Source: an uncultured Eubacteriales bacterium
Lineage (GTDB): Bacteria > Bacillota > Clostridia > Christensenellales > CAG-138
NCBI GenBank assembly: GCA_900543475.1
Contig: UQRU01000124.1
Span: 1-5,955, forward strand
Direction of reading: 5' to 3'
Length of the DNA: 5,955 bases
Numbering within the stretch: the first letter of the stretch is position 1; each line of letters begins with the position of its first letter. The notes beneath the pieces were generated by a model, which was not told the origin of the DNA, searched no databases, and was given only the letters and a program-made list of their open reading frames with translations. The position numbers and the translations under genes were made by a program. Shown one piece after another: positions 1 through 5,955 of this stretch.

Positions 1-28
1 AGGCCGCTGCGGCCCCGGGGGCGGCGGC

Positions 29-70
29 GTTTGGCGGCCGGGGGGCCTTCGGCCCCCCGGCCTGCCAAAC
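29..70. repeat. Long GC-rich inverted repeat (19-bp stem)
   Basis: Arms at 29-35 (GTTTGGC) and 64-70 (GCCAAAC) enclose a perfect 12-bp stem, 36-47 against 51-62, with the 3-base loop TTC and a single bulged T at 63. No T-tract follows on either strand, so it is not a canonical terminator by itself. It lies immediately downstream, in the operon's direction, of the terminator at 72-111. It may be a second-line terminator, an RNA-stabilising hairpin or a dispersed palindromic repeat. A further short palindrome (GGCCGC T GCGGCC, 2-14) lies just beyond it. Confidence 0.7.
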
Positions 71-111
71 AAAAAGCCGGGGCCGGAGGCTTTGCCACGG
101 CCCCGGCTTTT
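71..111 (-). terminator. Intrinsic terminator of the antiporter-tetR operon, possibly bidirectional
   Basis: A perfect 14-bp stem pairs 72-85 with 98-111, with a 12-base loop at 86-97. Read on the minus strand, the stem ends in a T-tract (TTTTTGTTT), as expected for termination about 50 bases after the tetR stop codon. The outer A/T pairs also give a TTTT on the plus strand, so it could stop plus-strand transcription entering from the left, though less strongly. Confidence 0.85.
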
Positions 112-130
112 CAGGGCGCTTTGCGCCCTG
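112..130. repeat. Short perfect hairpin
   Basis: CAGGGCGC (112-119) pairs with GCGCCCTG (123-130) across a TTT loop. It sits between the tetR stop codon and the operon terminator and has no T-tract. It probably belongs to the same 3'-end structure, for example as a block to 3' exonucleases. Confidence 0.55.
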
Positions 131-159
131 CCGCCGCCCCCCCGGGCCGCTGGAGCCCG

Positions 160-786
160 CTAACGGCGCAACGGGTCCACCACGCCGAAAATCAAAATAT
201 CCAGCAAAGCAGCAGAGGCGGAAACCAAGCTCTGCACGTCTTCCACAGGGCCTTCCGCCCGGAAGCGGTCTAAAAGTGGCCAAAAAACGCACTCCACGCC
301 GGAAAAGTAGCGATACACGGTTTCCCGATCCAGACCGGGCCGCAAAGGCAGCTGGGAGAACACCTGAAAGAGGAAATCATGGTTGATGGCTTCCAAGGGT
401 GCGTGCAGCTGGGCGATCTGCTCCGCCAATTGGGGGGGGCGATGGAACATGGCGGTTTCAAAGATGGGTTTTTCCTGGGGGTGTTGGGCGAAGTAATAGG
501 CCCGGGCCAAGAAAAAGGCCTGGATCGTGGGCGCGGTATCCGCAAAGGACGCCTGCGCCATCCATTGGGATAAATAGGCGGCCAAGCCCTGGAACACCTG
601 CCCCACCAAGCTAAGGAATAGAGACTCCTTGTTTTTGAAATAGTGATAAAACATGCCTTTGGAGATACCATGCCGGGCGCAAAGGCCGTCGATGGTCACA
701 GCCCCATAGGGTTGGCAACTGAATTCATCCAGGGCCGCTTCCAGGATCTCTTTACGACTGCGGGCTTGGCGTTCCGCTTGTTTCAA
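160..786 (-). CDS. TetR/AcrR-family transcriptional regulator
   Basis: This is a DNA-binding repressor of the TetR family, about 208 residues, the usual length. The N-terminal helix-turn-helix is plain: TIDGLCARHGISKGMFYHYF at about residues 31-50, followed by KNKESLF, the family signature. The rest is a helical ligand-binding and dimerisation domain that gives no clue to the ligand. I chose the TTG start at 784-786 because AAAGGAGG (796-803) lies 9 bases upstream. The ATG at 867 would add 27 residues with no good ribosome site, all inside the antiporter gene. The gene overlaps the antiporter by 35 bases, so the two are probably translationally coupled. It likely represses its own operon through the paired palindromes at 2055-2113. 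That link is inferred from position and operator form, not shown. Confidence 0.92.
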   Translation of the reverse strand: MKQAERQARSRKEILEAALDEFSCQPYGAVTIDGLCARHGISKGMFYHYFKNKESLFLSLVGQVFQGLAAYLSQWMAQASFADTAPTIQAFFLARAYYFAQHPQEKPIFETAMFHRPPQLAEQIAQLHAPLEAINHDFLFQVFSQLPLRPGLDRETVYRYFSGVECVFWPLLDRFRAEGPVEDVQSLVSASAALLDILIFGVVDPLRR

Positions 787-2023
787 CTTCAACCGCCTCC
801 TTTGCCTGATACAATTCCCCGGCCCATGCAAAGCCTTTTCGGGCCATGAGCACGGCGATAAACTCATTGATGACCGCGGCTGCGGCGATGGTTCCCTGCA
901 AAATGGCGGCGCATTCCGGGGCGGGGTCCTGCAGCAGGGAGACGGCGATCCCTGTAAACACCAGGGATACCCCAGAGTGGGGCAACAGGGTAAACCCCAG
1001 ATATTTTTTAACCGTAGGCTCTGCGCCGGTCAAGGCGGCCCCCAGATAAGCGCCGCCATATTTTCCTGCCGCCCGGGCCAGGATATAGACGGCAGTATAA
1101 ATTCCCGCGCCCAGGATCAGGTGATAATCCAACGGAGCGCCCAGGTTCAGGATCAGCACCAGCAGCGCCACATTGATGACGGGATTCAACCTAGCCATGA
1201 TGGCATCCCGTTGGGACCGGGAAAGCATATTGGCTACCACGGCGGAAAGGCCCATACCCAGCAGCATAAAGTTCAGCGCCGGCATGGGCAATACCCGCTG
1301 ATTCAGGTACATGCCAAAGGCAGCCGCCAAGACCAGCGCCCCTGCCAGCAGGCCGGCCCCAAGCCTGGGGCTTTGTACCCTGCGGAGGAGCAGTCCGCTG
1401 AGCCAGCCAAGCAGCATACCCAAGGGCACAGGCAAAAACACCATCACCAACACCGCCCCAACGGAAAGGCTTTGGGTGGAAATATGGGCGGAAGTAAATG
1501 CCACCACCGTAAAGAACACCAGGGCTGCCACCAGGTCATCCAGCACAGCCATGGGGATCAGCGTGCTGGTGACCGGCCCGGCGGTTTTCATCTGGTTCAC
1601 GATGGACAAGGAAGGCGCCGGCGCAGTGGCCAGGGCAATGCCTCCAAACAGAAACGCCAAATAAACCGGCACCTGGGTCAAGGTGAAGATCACCCCGAAT
1701 ACCAAGCTGACTACCACAAAGGCCCCTAGGGATTCCGTCATGGTGGTTACTAGGATCTGCTTGCCGGAACGCTTTAGCTTCGCCCATATGAGCTCCGTAC
1801 CGATCATCAGCCCCAGCATACATTCCAGAATGCTTTCCGTTACAGTATACCACCCCGCGTCTAAAATGGAATCCCCCAGCAGCCCCACCCCGTGGGGCCC
1901 CAATGCCATGCCCGTTACAAGCCAGCCCAATATCGCCGGCATCCCCAGCCGCGTTACCCCTTTGCCCACATAGTAGGCCACTACGCCCGTTACGATTAGT
2001 TTGCCTATATCCATCAGCAGCAT
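752..2023 (-). CDS. CPA2-type cation/proton antiporter (Na+/H+ exchanger domain)
   Basis: This is a 423-residue integral membrane protein with roughly a dozen hydrophobic segments and a short charged tail after about residue 400. It resembles the Na+/H+ exchanger family (NhaA/NapA/KefB fold), which swaps Na+ or K+ for protons across the cytoplasmic membrane. Family marks are the N-terminal ALGPHGVGLLG near 40-50, the unwound-helix region ATAPAPS at 132-138, the paired aspartates LDDL (D162-D163) typical of electrogenic CPA2 members, and RAAGKYGGAYLG at 317-328 with a candidate conserved lysine, K321. There is no C-terminal TrkA-N/RCK domain, so it is unlike full-length KefB/KefC. AGGAGG (2034-2039) lies 10 bases before the ATG. 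It is the first gene of an operon with the downstream tetR. The ion and physiological trigger cannot be read from the sequence. Confidence 0.88.
   Translation of the reverse strand: MLLMDIGKLIVTGVVAYYVGKGVTRLGMPAILGWLVTGMALGPHGVGLLGDSILDAGWYTVTESILECMLGLMIGTELIWAKLKRSGKQILVTTMTESLGAFVVVSLVFGVIFTLTQVPVYLAFLFGGIALATAPAPSLSIVNQMKTAGPVTSTLIPMAVLDDLVAALVFFTVVAFTSAHISTQSLSVGAVLVMVFLPVPLGMLLGWLSGLLLRRVQSPRLGAGLLAGALVLAAAFGMYLNQRVLPMPALNFMLLGMGLSAVVANMLSRSQRDAIMARLNPVINVALLVLILNLGAPLDYHLILGAGIYTAVYILARAAGKYGGAYLGAALTGAEPTVKKYLGFTLLPHSGVSLVFTGIAVSLLQDPAPECAAILQGTIAAAAVINEFIAVLMARKGFAWAGELYQAKEAVEVETSGTPSPQS
796..803 (-). promoter_or_regulatory. Strong ribosome binding site that fixes the tetR TTG start
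   Basis: AAAGGAGG on the minus strand lies inside the last codons of the antiporter gene, 9 bases before the TTG at 784-786. Another TTG in the same frame (790-792) is only 3 bases away, which is too close. This argues against the longer ATG-initiated reading. Confidence 0.8.
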
Positions 2024-2054
2024 TGCTCCCTAGCCTCCTGCTTTTTGCTATATT

Positions 2055-2070
2055 TAGACGGAATCGTCTA
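2055..2070. promoter_or_regulatory. Probable TetR operator O1
   Basis: TAGACG-GAAT-CGTCTA is a palindrome with 6-base arms and a 4-base core. It is identical to the copy at 2098-2113, 43 bases away centre to centre, or about four helical turns. It lies just downstream of the predicted antiporter -10 box, at about the start of the transcript, where a bound repressor would block initiation or early elongation. The partner is inferred to be the TetR regulator encoded in the same operon. Confidence 0.8.
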
Positions 2071-2084
2071 CTTTTTCCATGGTC

Positions 2085-2113
2085 AGTATAACAAATATAG
2101 ACGGAATCGTCTA
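2085..2113 (-). promoter_or_regulatory. Promoter of the antiporter-tetR operon
   Basis: On the minus strand, TAGACG (2108-2113; four of six against TTGACA) and TATACT (2085-2090; five of six against TATAAT) are separated by exactly 17 bases. The -10 is preceded by TGT, an extended -10 that can compensate for a weak -35. The predicted start is near 2076-2078, about 55 bases before the antiporter ATG. Another TATAAT lies further upstream at about 2115-2120 but has no recognisable -35. Confidence 0.65.
2098..2113. promoter_or_regulatory. Probable TetR operator O2
   Basis: This is an exact second copy of the 16-bp palindrome TAGACGGAATCGTCTA. On the minus strand its upstream arm coincides with the predicted -35 box of the antiporter promoter, so occupancy would compete directly with RNA polymerase. 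It is about 80 bases from the -35 of the divergent typA promoter, so an effect on typA is less likely. Confidence 0.8.
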
Positions 2114-2167
2114 CATTATAAATGTGAAGCAATCGGAAACATTCCGCGACAGGCAGGGCTTCAGGAT

Positions 2168-2189
2168 TTTTCCCTGGATATAGGGAAAA
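2168..2189. repeat. A/T-rich inverted repeat next to the typA promoter
   Basis: TTTTCCCT (2168-2175) and AGGGAAAA (2182-2189) form a perfect 8-bp inverted repeat with the spacer GGATAT. It ends 4 bases upstream of the typA -35 box. It could be a regulator site or simply an A/T-rich upstream promoter element. It has no match to the palindromes at 2055-2113. Confidence 0.5.
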
Positions 2190-2193
2190 TTCG

Positions 2194-2222
2194 TTGTAAT
2201 TTTGCAAAAATCAGGCTATAAT
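2194..2222 (+). promoter_or_regulatory. typA promoter
   Basis: TTGTAA (2194-2199) and a perfect TATAAT (2217-2222) are 17 bases apart, a vegetative sigma-70/sigma-A promoter. Transcription should start near 2229-2231, leaving a leader of about 40 bases before the ATG at 2271. This also excludes the longer in-frame ATG at 2202, which lies inside the promoter. Confidence 0.8.
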
Positions 2223-2270
2223 ATATGGTTGTGCTTTGACGGAGAATTTTTTAAAGATAGAGGTATAAAT

Positions 2271-4094
2271 ATGACCAACGAAAACATCCGCAATGTTGCC
2301 ATCATCGCCCACGTGGACCATGGCAAAACCACCCTGGTGGACCAGCTTTTGCGCCAGAGCGGCGTTTTCCGGGCCAATGAGCAGGTACAGGAGCGGGTCA
2401 TGGATAGCGGCGACCTGGAACGGGAACGGGGCATCACCATCCTGTCCAAGAATACTGCCGTCAATTATAAGGGGGTGCGGATCAACATTGTAGACACTCC
2501 CGGCCATGCGGATTTTGGCGGCGAGGTGGAGCGTATCCTCCAAATGGTGGACGGCGTGCTGCTGCTGGTGGACGCCTTTGAGGGCTGTATGCCCCAGACC
2601 CGGTTCGTGCTGGGCAAGGCCCTGGCCTTAGGCAAGGTGCCGGTGGTGGTGGTCAACAAGGTGGACCGCCCCGGCGCCCGGCCCCTGGAAGTGGTGGACG
2701 AGACCCTGGAGCTGTTTATGGATCTTGGAGCCACGGCGGAGCAATTGGATTTCCCCGTGGTATACGCCAGCGCCCGGGACGGCTACAGCGGCCTGGACCC
2801 GGATCACCTGGGGACGGATATGCAGCCCCTGTTCGACACCATTCTTTCTGCGGTGCCCGCCCCGGGGGGCGACCCGGCTGCTCCCCTGCAGATCCTGTTT
2901 TCCACCATCGATTACGACGACTATGTGGGACGGATCGGCGTGGGCCGCATCGTCCAGGGCACTGCCAAGCGCAACGAGATCGTTACCCTCTGCGGGGGCA
3001 TGAAGGACGACCGCCGGGATGTGAAGCTGTCCCGGCTCTACCGGTTTGAAGGCCTCAAACGGGTGGAGGTGGAGCAGGCCAGCGCCGGGGAGATCGTGGC
3101 GGTGGCCGGGGTCACCGGCTTATCCATCGGCGAGACCGCTTGCGACCCGGAACATGTGGAGCCCCTGCCCTTTGTCCACATCGACGAGCCTACGGTATCC
3201 ATGATGTTCCTGGTGAACGACAGCCCCTTTGCCGGCAAGGAGGGCAAATACGTTACCTCCCGGAACCTGCGGGACCGGCTGTTCAAAGAGGTGGAAACCA
3301 ACGTGTCCATGCGGGTGGAGGAAACCGACTCCACGGATATGTTCAAGGTGAGCGGCCGGGGAGAATTGCACCTCTCCATCCTCATCGAGCAGATGCGGCG
3401 GCAGGACTATGAGTTTGCCGTATCCCGGCCCCGGGTCATTATGAAAACCGACGAGCGGGGCAAGCTCTTGGAGCCCATGGAAGAGTTGACCATCGACGTG
3501 CCCCAGGAATATGTGGGGGCAGTCATGGAAAAGCTGGGCCAGCGCAAAGCGGAGCTGGTAAACATGCTCTCCCAAAACGACGGCAGCACCACCCGGTTGA
3601 TCTTTACCATCCCCGCCCGCTGCCTGTTGGGGTATCGCAGCGAGCTTTTGACCGATACCCGAGGCAATGGGGTCATGAGCCATATCTTCCATGGCTATGC
3701 CCCCTACAAAGGAGACATGGAGGAACGTACCCACGGCAGCCTCATCTGCCATGAGACTGGGGAAACCACCAGCTATGGCTTGTTCAATACCCAGGACCGG
3801 GGCCGCTTATTCGTGGGCCCTGGCGTGGCGGTCTACGAAGGCCAGGTGGTGGGCGAATGCGCCCGGAACGAGGACATTGTGGTGAACGTATGCAAAAAGA
3901 AACACGTGACCAACATGCGGGCCGCCGGCAGCGATGAGGCCCTGCGGCTGACCCCGCCCTTGCAGATGAGCCTGGAGCAGTGCATCGAGTTCATCGGGGA
4001 CGATGAACTGGTGGAGGTCACCCCCCAGTCCATCCGCCTGCGGAAAAAGCTCCTTACCAAAAACGAACGGGTCAAGCAAGCCAATCGAAGCTGA
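2271..4094 (+). CDS. typA: Translational GTPase TypA/BipA
   Basis: This is a complete 607-residue TypA/BipA, the normal family length. It is a ribosome-binding GTPase related to EF-G and LepA, implicated in ribosome assembly and in growth under cold and other stresses. All G motifs are intact: AHVDHGKT (13-20), RGIT (53-56), DTPGH (75-79), NKVD (129-132) and SAR (170-172). A beta-barrel domain follows, then the EF-G-like domain with [14 protein letters not shown] near 315-330, and the TypA-specific C-terminal domain with a basic end ([12 protein letters not shown]). I chose the ATG at 2271 because it begins at the conserved N terminus ([16 protein letters not shown]), lies about 40 bases after the predicted transcription start, and has a modest AGAGG about 7 bases upstream. 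It is transcribed alone, divergent from the antiporter operon, and ends in its own terminator. Confidence 0.98.
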   Translation: MTNENIRNVAIIAHVDHGKTTLVDQLLRQSGVFRANEQVQERVMDSGDLERERGITILSKNTAVNYKGVRINIVDTPGHADFGGEVERILQMVDGVLLLVDAFEGCMPQTRFVLGKALALGKVPVVVVNKVDRPGARPLEVVDETLELFMDLGATAEQLDFPVVYASARDGYSGLDPDHLGTDMQPLFDTILSAVPAPGGDPAAPLQILFSTIDYDDYVGRIGVGRIVQGTAKRNEIVTLCGGMKDDRRDVKLSRLYRFEGLKRVEVEQASAGEIVAVAGVTGLSIGETACDPEHVEPLPFVHIDEPTVSMMFLVNDSPFAGKEGKYVTSRNLRDRLFKEVETNVSMRVEETDSTDMFKVSGRGELHLSILIEQMRRQDYEFAVSRPRVIMKTDERGKLLEPMEELTIDVPQEYVGAVMEKLGQRKAELVNMLSQNDGSTTRLIFTIPARCLLGYRSELLTDTRGNGVMSHIFHGYAPYKGDMEERTHGSLICHETGETTSYGLFNTQDRGRLFVGPGVAVYEGQVVGECARNEDIVVNVCKKKHVTNMRAAGSDEALRLTPPLQMSLEQCIEFIGDDELVEVTPQSIRLRKKLLTKNERVKQANRS

Positions 4095-4107
4095 TATGGC
4101 TCCCTTC

Positions 4108-4144
4108 CCCCCCGCCTCCCTTGGGACGCGGGGGGTCTTTTTTT
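4108..4144 (+). terminator. typA intrinsic terminator
   Basis: CCCCCCGC (4108-4115) pairs with GCGGGGGG (4128-4135). Inside the loop a further TCCC/GGGA pairing is possible. The stem is followed by TCTTTTTTT (4136-4144). It starts 14 bases after the typA stop codon, so typA is monocistronic. Confidence 0.9.
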
Positions 4145-4161
4145 CCCTTGGACTGGGGGAC

Positions 4162-4333
<172 letters not shown>

Positions 4334-4357
4334 TACCATGGGTCCTTCGCCCTCGCC

Positions 4358-4402
4358 AAAAAAGCGGCCCGGTTCCATTCAACCACGGAACCGGGCCGCT
4401 TT
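4358..4402 (-). terminator. Intrinsic terminator of the yqeC-yqeB cluster
   Basis: A perfect 16-bp stem pairs 4361-4376 with 4387-4402 around a 10-base loop. Read on the minus strand it ends in TTTTTT (4358-4363), about 50 bases beyond the yqeB stop codon. It faces the typA terminator across the homopolymer block, as expected between convergent units. Confidence 0.9.
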
Positions 4403-4451
4403 CCTTCCCGCCGGGCTGCCCCCCGGGCTGGTTGCTTCGTTTGCCGCCTGA

Positions 4452-5246
4452 CTACAGCTGTCCCAAGGCGCCCATGGCCTCCAGCACCGCGCCCCCCAGG
4501 CTTCTTGCCTTGTCCGACACGGTGAAGCAGTTGTTGGGCTGGCACCGGGGGTCTACATCCGCGCATTTCATTCCTTGGGGGATCTGTAAGCCGTCCGTGA
4601 GAATGCCCCGCAGGATGCCGCTGATGTGGGTGATCACCGGCACGCCGTCCACCTGGGCAACGGCCTCCCCGGCTTCCACCCGGTCGCCGATCTTGTGGAT
4701 CGCCCGGAAGGTGCCCCCAGCCGGCGCATGCATGACCCGTTCCTTGGTGAAGCCGCCGATCTCTCCCGGCACCCCGGTATTGGGCAGGGCGCTGCCCTGG
4801 TAATAGACCCGGCCCAGGTTGTGGCCCCGCATGGTCTCCACCACCGCGTGGCAGTCCACCCCCGCCGTAAACCCCGGCCCCAGGGCGATCACCGCCGGCG
4901 CATCCTGGATGCTGGTGCCCAGGTTCCGCTTGGCCAGAATGGCATCCACCAGCACCTGGGGCTGGATAAAGGCCCGGCAAGCCGCCTGGGGGTCTACGAA
5001 TACCGGGATCTCCCCCGCCGCCCAGGCGGCCAGGGCGTCCGCCTCCCCCTTGGCAAGGCGGCCTCGCACATCCTCCACCATAGCCGTGCCCTGGAGGATG
5101 GCCGGGCAAAAGCTTACCGTCCAGCGGATGGCCGTGGGCTCTGCCAGATCCGTCATGGCTACCAGGTAACCTGCCCGGTGCAGCCGCAGGGCGACCCCGC
5201 TGGCCAGGTCCCCCGCCCCCTTGATCAATATGCGATTCGTTTTCAT
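4452..5246 (-). CDS. yqeB: Selenium-dependent molybdenum hydroxylase system protein, YqeB/EF2563 family
   Basis: This 264-residue protein has the length and features of the YqeB (EF2563) family, found beside selenium-dependent molybdenum hydroxylases such as xanthine dehydrogenases. It is thought to help make or insert the labile-selenium molybdenum cofactor; the exact reaction is not established. Visible marks are an N-terminal Rossmann-like segment, ILIKGAGDLASGVALRLHRAGY (6-27), ALGPGFTAGVDCH near 121-133, and a C-terminal region (about 175-225: APAGGTF, KIGDRVEAGEAVAQVDG, SGILRGILTDG) resembling a biotinyl/lipoyl-like hammerhead fold. The cysteines at C132, C228, C235 and C240 may matter, but this is unproven. 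The start is the ATG at 5246, with GAGAGG and AAAGGA purine runs just upstream at imperfect spacing. It follows yqeC on the same strand after 278 bases and ends before a strong terminator. The family call rests on recognised motifs and the yqeC neighbour. Confidence 0.9.
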   Translation of the reverse strand: MKTNRILIKGAGDLASGVALRLHRAGYLVAMTDLAEPTAIRWTVSFCPAILQGTAMVEDVRGRLAKGEADALAAWAAGEIPVFVDPQAACRAFIQPQVLVDAILAKRNLGTSIQDAPAVIALGPGFTAGVDCHAVVETMRGHNLGRVYYQGSALPNTGVPGEIGGFTKERVMHAPAGGTFRAIHKIGDRVEAGEAVAQVDGVPVITHISGILRGILTDGLQIPQGMKCADVDPRCQPNNCFTVSDKARSLGGAVLEAMGALGQL

Positions 5247-5524
5247 AGATCCTTTCGCCTCTCTTTTCCATCCGGGCTATCCTCCCCCTGCTGCGCAAGG
5301 GGTGTGCCCGCTTTACAGATTGGTCGCTCTTTGTCCTTCCCTCCCGGCTGTTGAAAGCGCCGTTGCAGCTGCCCGTCCAGGATGCAACGGATCTGTCCCA
5401 CGGGGCGGTCCCATAGCGCCCGCCCCTATGGCCTGTCCCTAGGCGCGGCGGCAACCACTTCCCGGCAAACCGGCCCCCATCGGCTGGCCTTCGGCCGGTT
5501 GGGGCTTCCCTCGCCTCGTATTAT
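5247..5524. other. Hairpin-rich gap between yqeC and yqeB, no gene seen
   Basis: No convincing protein is encoded. One minus-strand frame is open through the gap but reads as Arg/Gly-rich sequence with no family motif and runs out of frame over yqeB. The gap holds a perfect 8-bp stem CCGTTGCA/TGCAACGG (5360-5367 with 5383-5390), a CCATAG/CTATGG stem (5411-5416 with 5426-5431) and AACCGGCC/GGCCGGTT (5468-5475 with 5493-5500). CTGTCCC occurs twice (5393-5399, 5433-5439). There is no T-tract terminator and I found no good promoter, so yqeB is probably co-transcribed with yqeC through this leader-like region. I do not recognise a known riboswitch. Confidence 0.55.
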
Positions 5525-5955
5525 CTAGCCGTTCGGCAGCTTTTGCCCTCGTTCCCATACCTCCAGCACCGGAACCGGGCTTTCCAGGCTGGCCACGATC
5601 CCCCGGCCCGGCCAGGCCGCAGCCATTTGGCTGGCAGGCTGCCGCCGGGCGCCCTCCGCCTTGTTTACCAGCAGGCAGGTGGACGCCGGGTCAAACCCCT
5701 CCGCCAGGATGGCGGCCACCGCGTCCTGGGGCGTCACCGTATGGGTTTGACCCGCTCCCAGCAGGGCGGCATACAGCTGGGGCCGGTGGGCTGCCTGGGC
5801 AATGGGCTGGCCCAGGCCGTCCGCACCGGCCACATAGATCAATCGATTTGTTTCACGTGGAACAACCGGCTCATAACCGGCATGGGCCTTCAGGGGCAGC
5901 CCTTTGGCCCCGTCCGCCTCGCACAGTACGTGGGTGGCCAGCCGGAGGGCGTCCT
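5525..5955 (-). CDS. yqeC: Selenium-dependent hydroxylase accessory protein YqeC, C-terminal part (runs off window)
   Basis: The last 142 residues are present; the N terminus, which should carry a nucleotide-binding P-loop, lies beyond the window. The frame is open to the edge. Early in the fragment is EADGAKGLPLKA (12-23), followed by EPVVP, a hallmark block of YqeC proteins. Then come VAGADGLGQPI (41-51), an HRP motif, VTPQDAVAAIL and LLVNKAEGARR (95-103), which resembles a GTPase-type NKxD element. The family (about 230-260 residues) accompanies yqeB and selenium-containing molybdenum hydroxylases and is assumed to act in their maturation. A start inside the window (TTG at 5842) would remove the conserved EADG block and is not credible. 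The gene carries a parS-like site at 5849-5864 within its codons. It is the upstream neighbour of yqeB. Confidence 0.88.
   Translation of the reverse strand, partial: DALRLATHVLCEADGAKGLPLKAHAGYEPVVPRETNRLIYVAGADGLGQPIAQAAHRPQLYAALLGAGQTHTVTPQDAVAAILAEGFDPASTCLLVNKAEGARRQPASQMAAAWPGRGIVASLESPVPVLEVWERGQKLPNG
5849..5864. other. parS-like ParB/Spo0J binding site inside yqeC
   Basis: TGTTTCACGTGGAACA satisfies every fixed position of the bacterial parS consensus NGTTNCACGTGNAACN. It differs at one base from the classic TGTTTCACGTGAAACA, at a position known to vary. In the Spo0J/ParB system such sites nucleate ParB spreading and recruit SMC for chromosome segregation, and they cluster around the replication origin. 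Here it lies in codons for V-P-R-E-T of yqeC; intragenic parS sites are common. ParB itself is not in the window, so function is inferred. Confidence 0.8.

Noticed and set aside
977..1729. A 250-codon plus-strand open frame inside the antiporter
   Set aside because: Its His/Gln/Gly-rich composition is typical of an antisense shadow, with no promoter or ribosome site; the opposite frame is a clear membrane protein.
1536..2207. Minus-strand open frame (223 codons) covering the antiporter 5' half and the operators
   Set aside because: It would be translated through the promoter and both operators and is out of frame with the antiporter, with no family resemblance.
2202..2270. Upstream ATG at 2202 as the typA start
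   Set aside because: It lies within the -35/-10 promoter, upstream of the predicted transcription start, and adds 23 residues absent from the TypA family.
2310..2315. CACGTG core in typA as a second parS
   Set aside because: The flanks (GCC before, GAC after) do not give GTTN and NAAC, so only the 6-base core matches; it falls in the conserved AHVDHGK codons.
3903..3908. CACGTG core near the typA 3' end as a parS site
   Set aside because: The flanking bases do not fit GTTNCACGTGNAAC on either side; a chance hexamer.
5340..5450. Possible tRNA-Sec or other RNA gene, given the selenium context
   Set aside because: I found no cloverleaf with a TCA anticodon, no T-loop GTTCGA and no CCA end; the hairpins do not fit tRNA geometry.

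Overview
The window is GC-rich bacterial chromosome. It most likely comes from a Gram-positive clostridial anaerobe of the Oscillospiraceae type. This is inferred from strong AAAGGAGG/AGGAGG Shine-Dalgarno sites, a TTG start codon, classical intrinsic terminators, and a yqeC-yqeB pair belonging to the selenium-dependent molybdenum hydroxylase system, which is typical of purine-degrading Firmicutes. No species can be named from the sequence alone.

Layout. Positions 1-130 are a stack of GC-rich hairpins that includes the terminator of the first operon. Positions 160-2023 (minus strand) are a two-gene operon: a CPA2-type cation/proton antiporter (752-2023) and an overlapping TetR-family regulator (160-786, TTG start). 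Two identical 16-bp palindromes (2055-2070 and 2098-2113) bracket the operon promoter and are the likely autoregulatory operators. Divergently transcribed is typA/bipA (2271-4094, complete), with its own promoter and a strong terminator.

Positions 4095-4451 carry no gene. They hold the typA terminator, an abnormal G/C homopolymer block (about 4174-4326) that is probably an assembly or sequencing artefact at a hairpin, and the terminator of the minus-strand cluster. That cluster is yqeB (4452-5246), a 278-base hairpin-rich gap, and the C-terminal part of yqeC (5525 to the window edge).

Functionally there are three units: a self-regulated ion/proton exchange operon, a translational GTPase linked to ribosome assembly and stress, and an accessory pair for selenium-containing molybdenum hydroxylases. 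The most notable non-genic signal is a full match to the ParB-binding parS consensus (5849-5864) inside yqeC. It suggests that this locus belongs to the chromosome's origin-proximal partition region. I see no CRISPR array, transposase, tRNA or rRNA.
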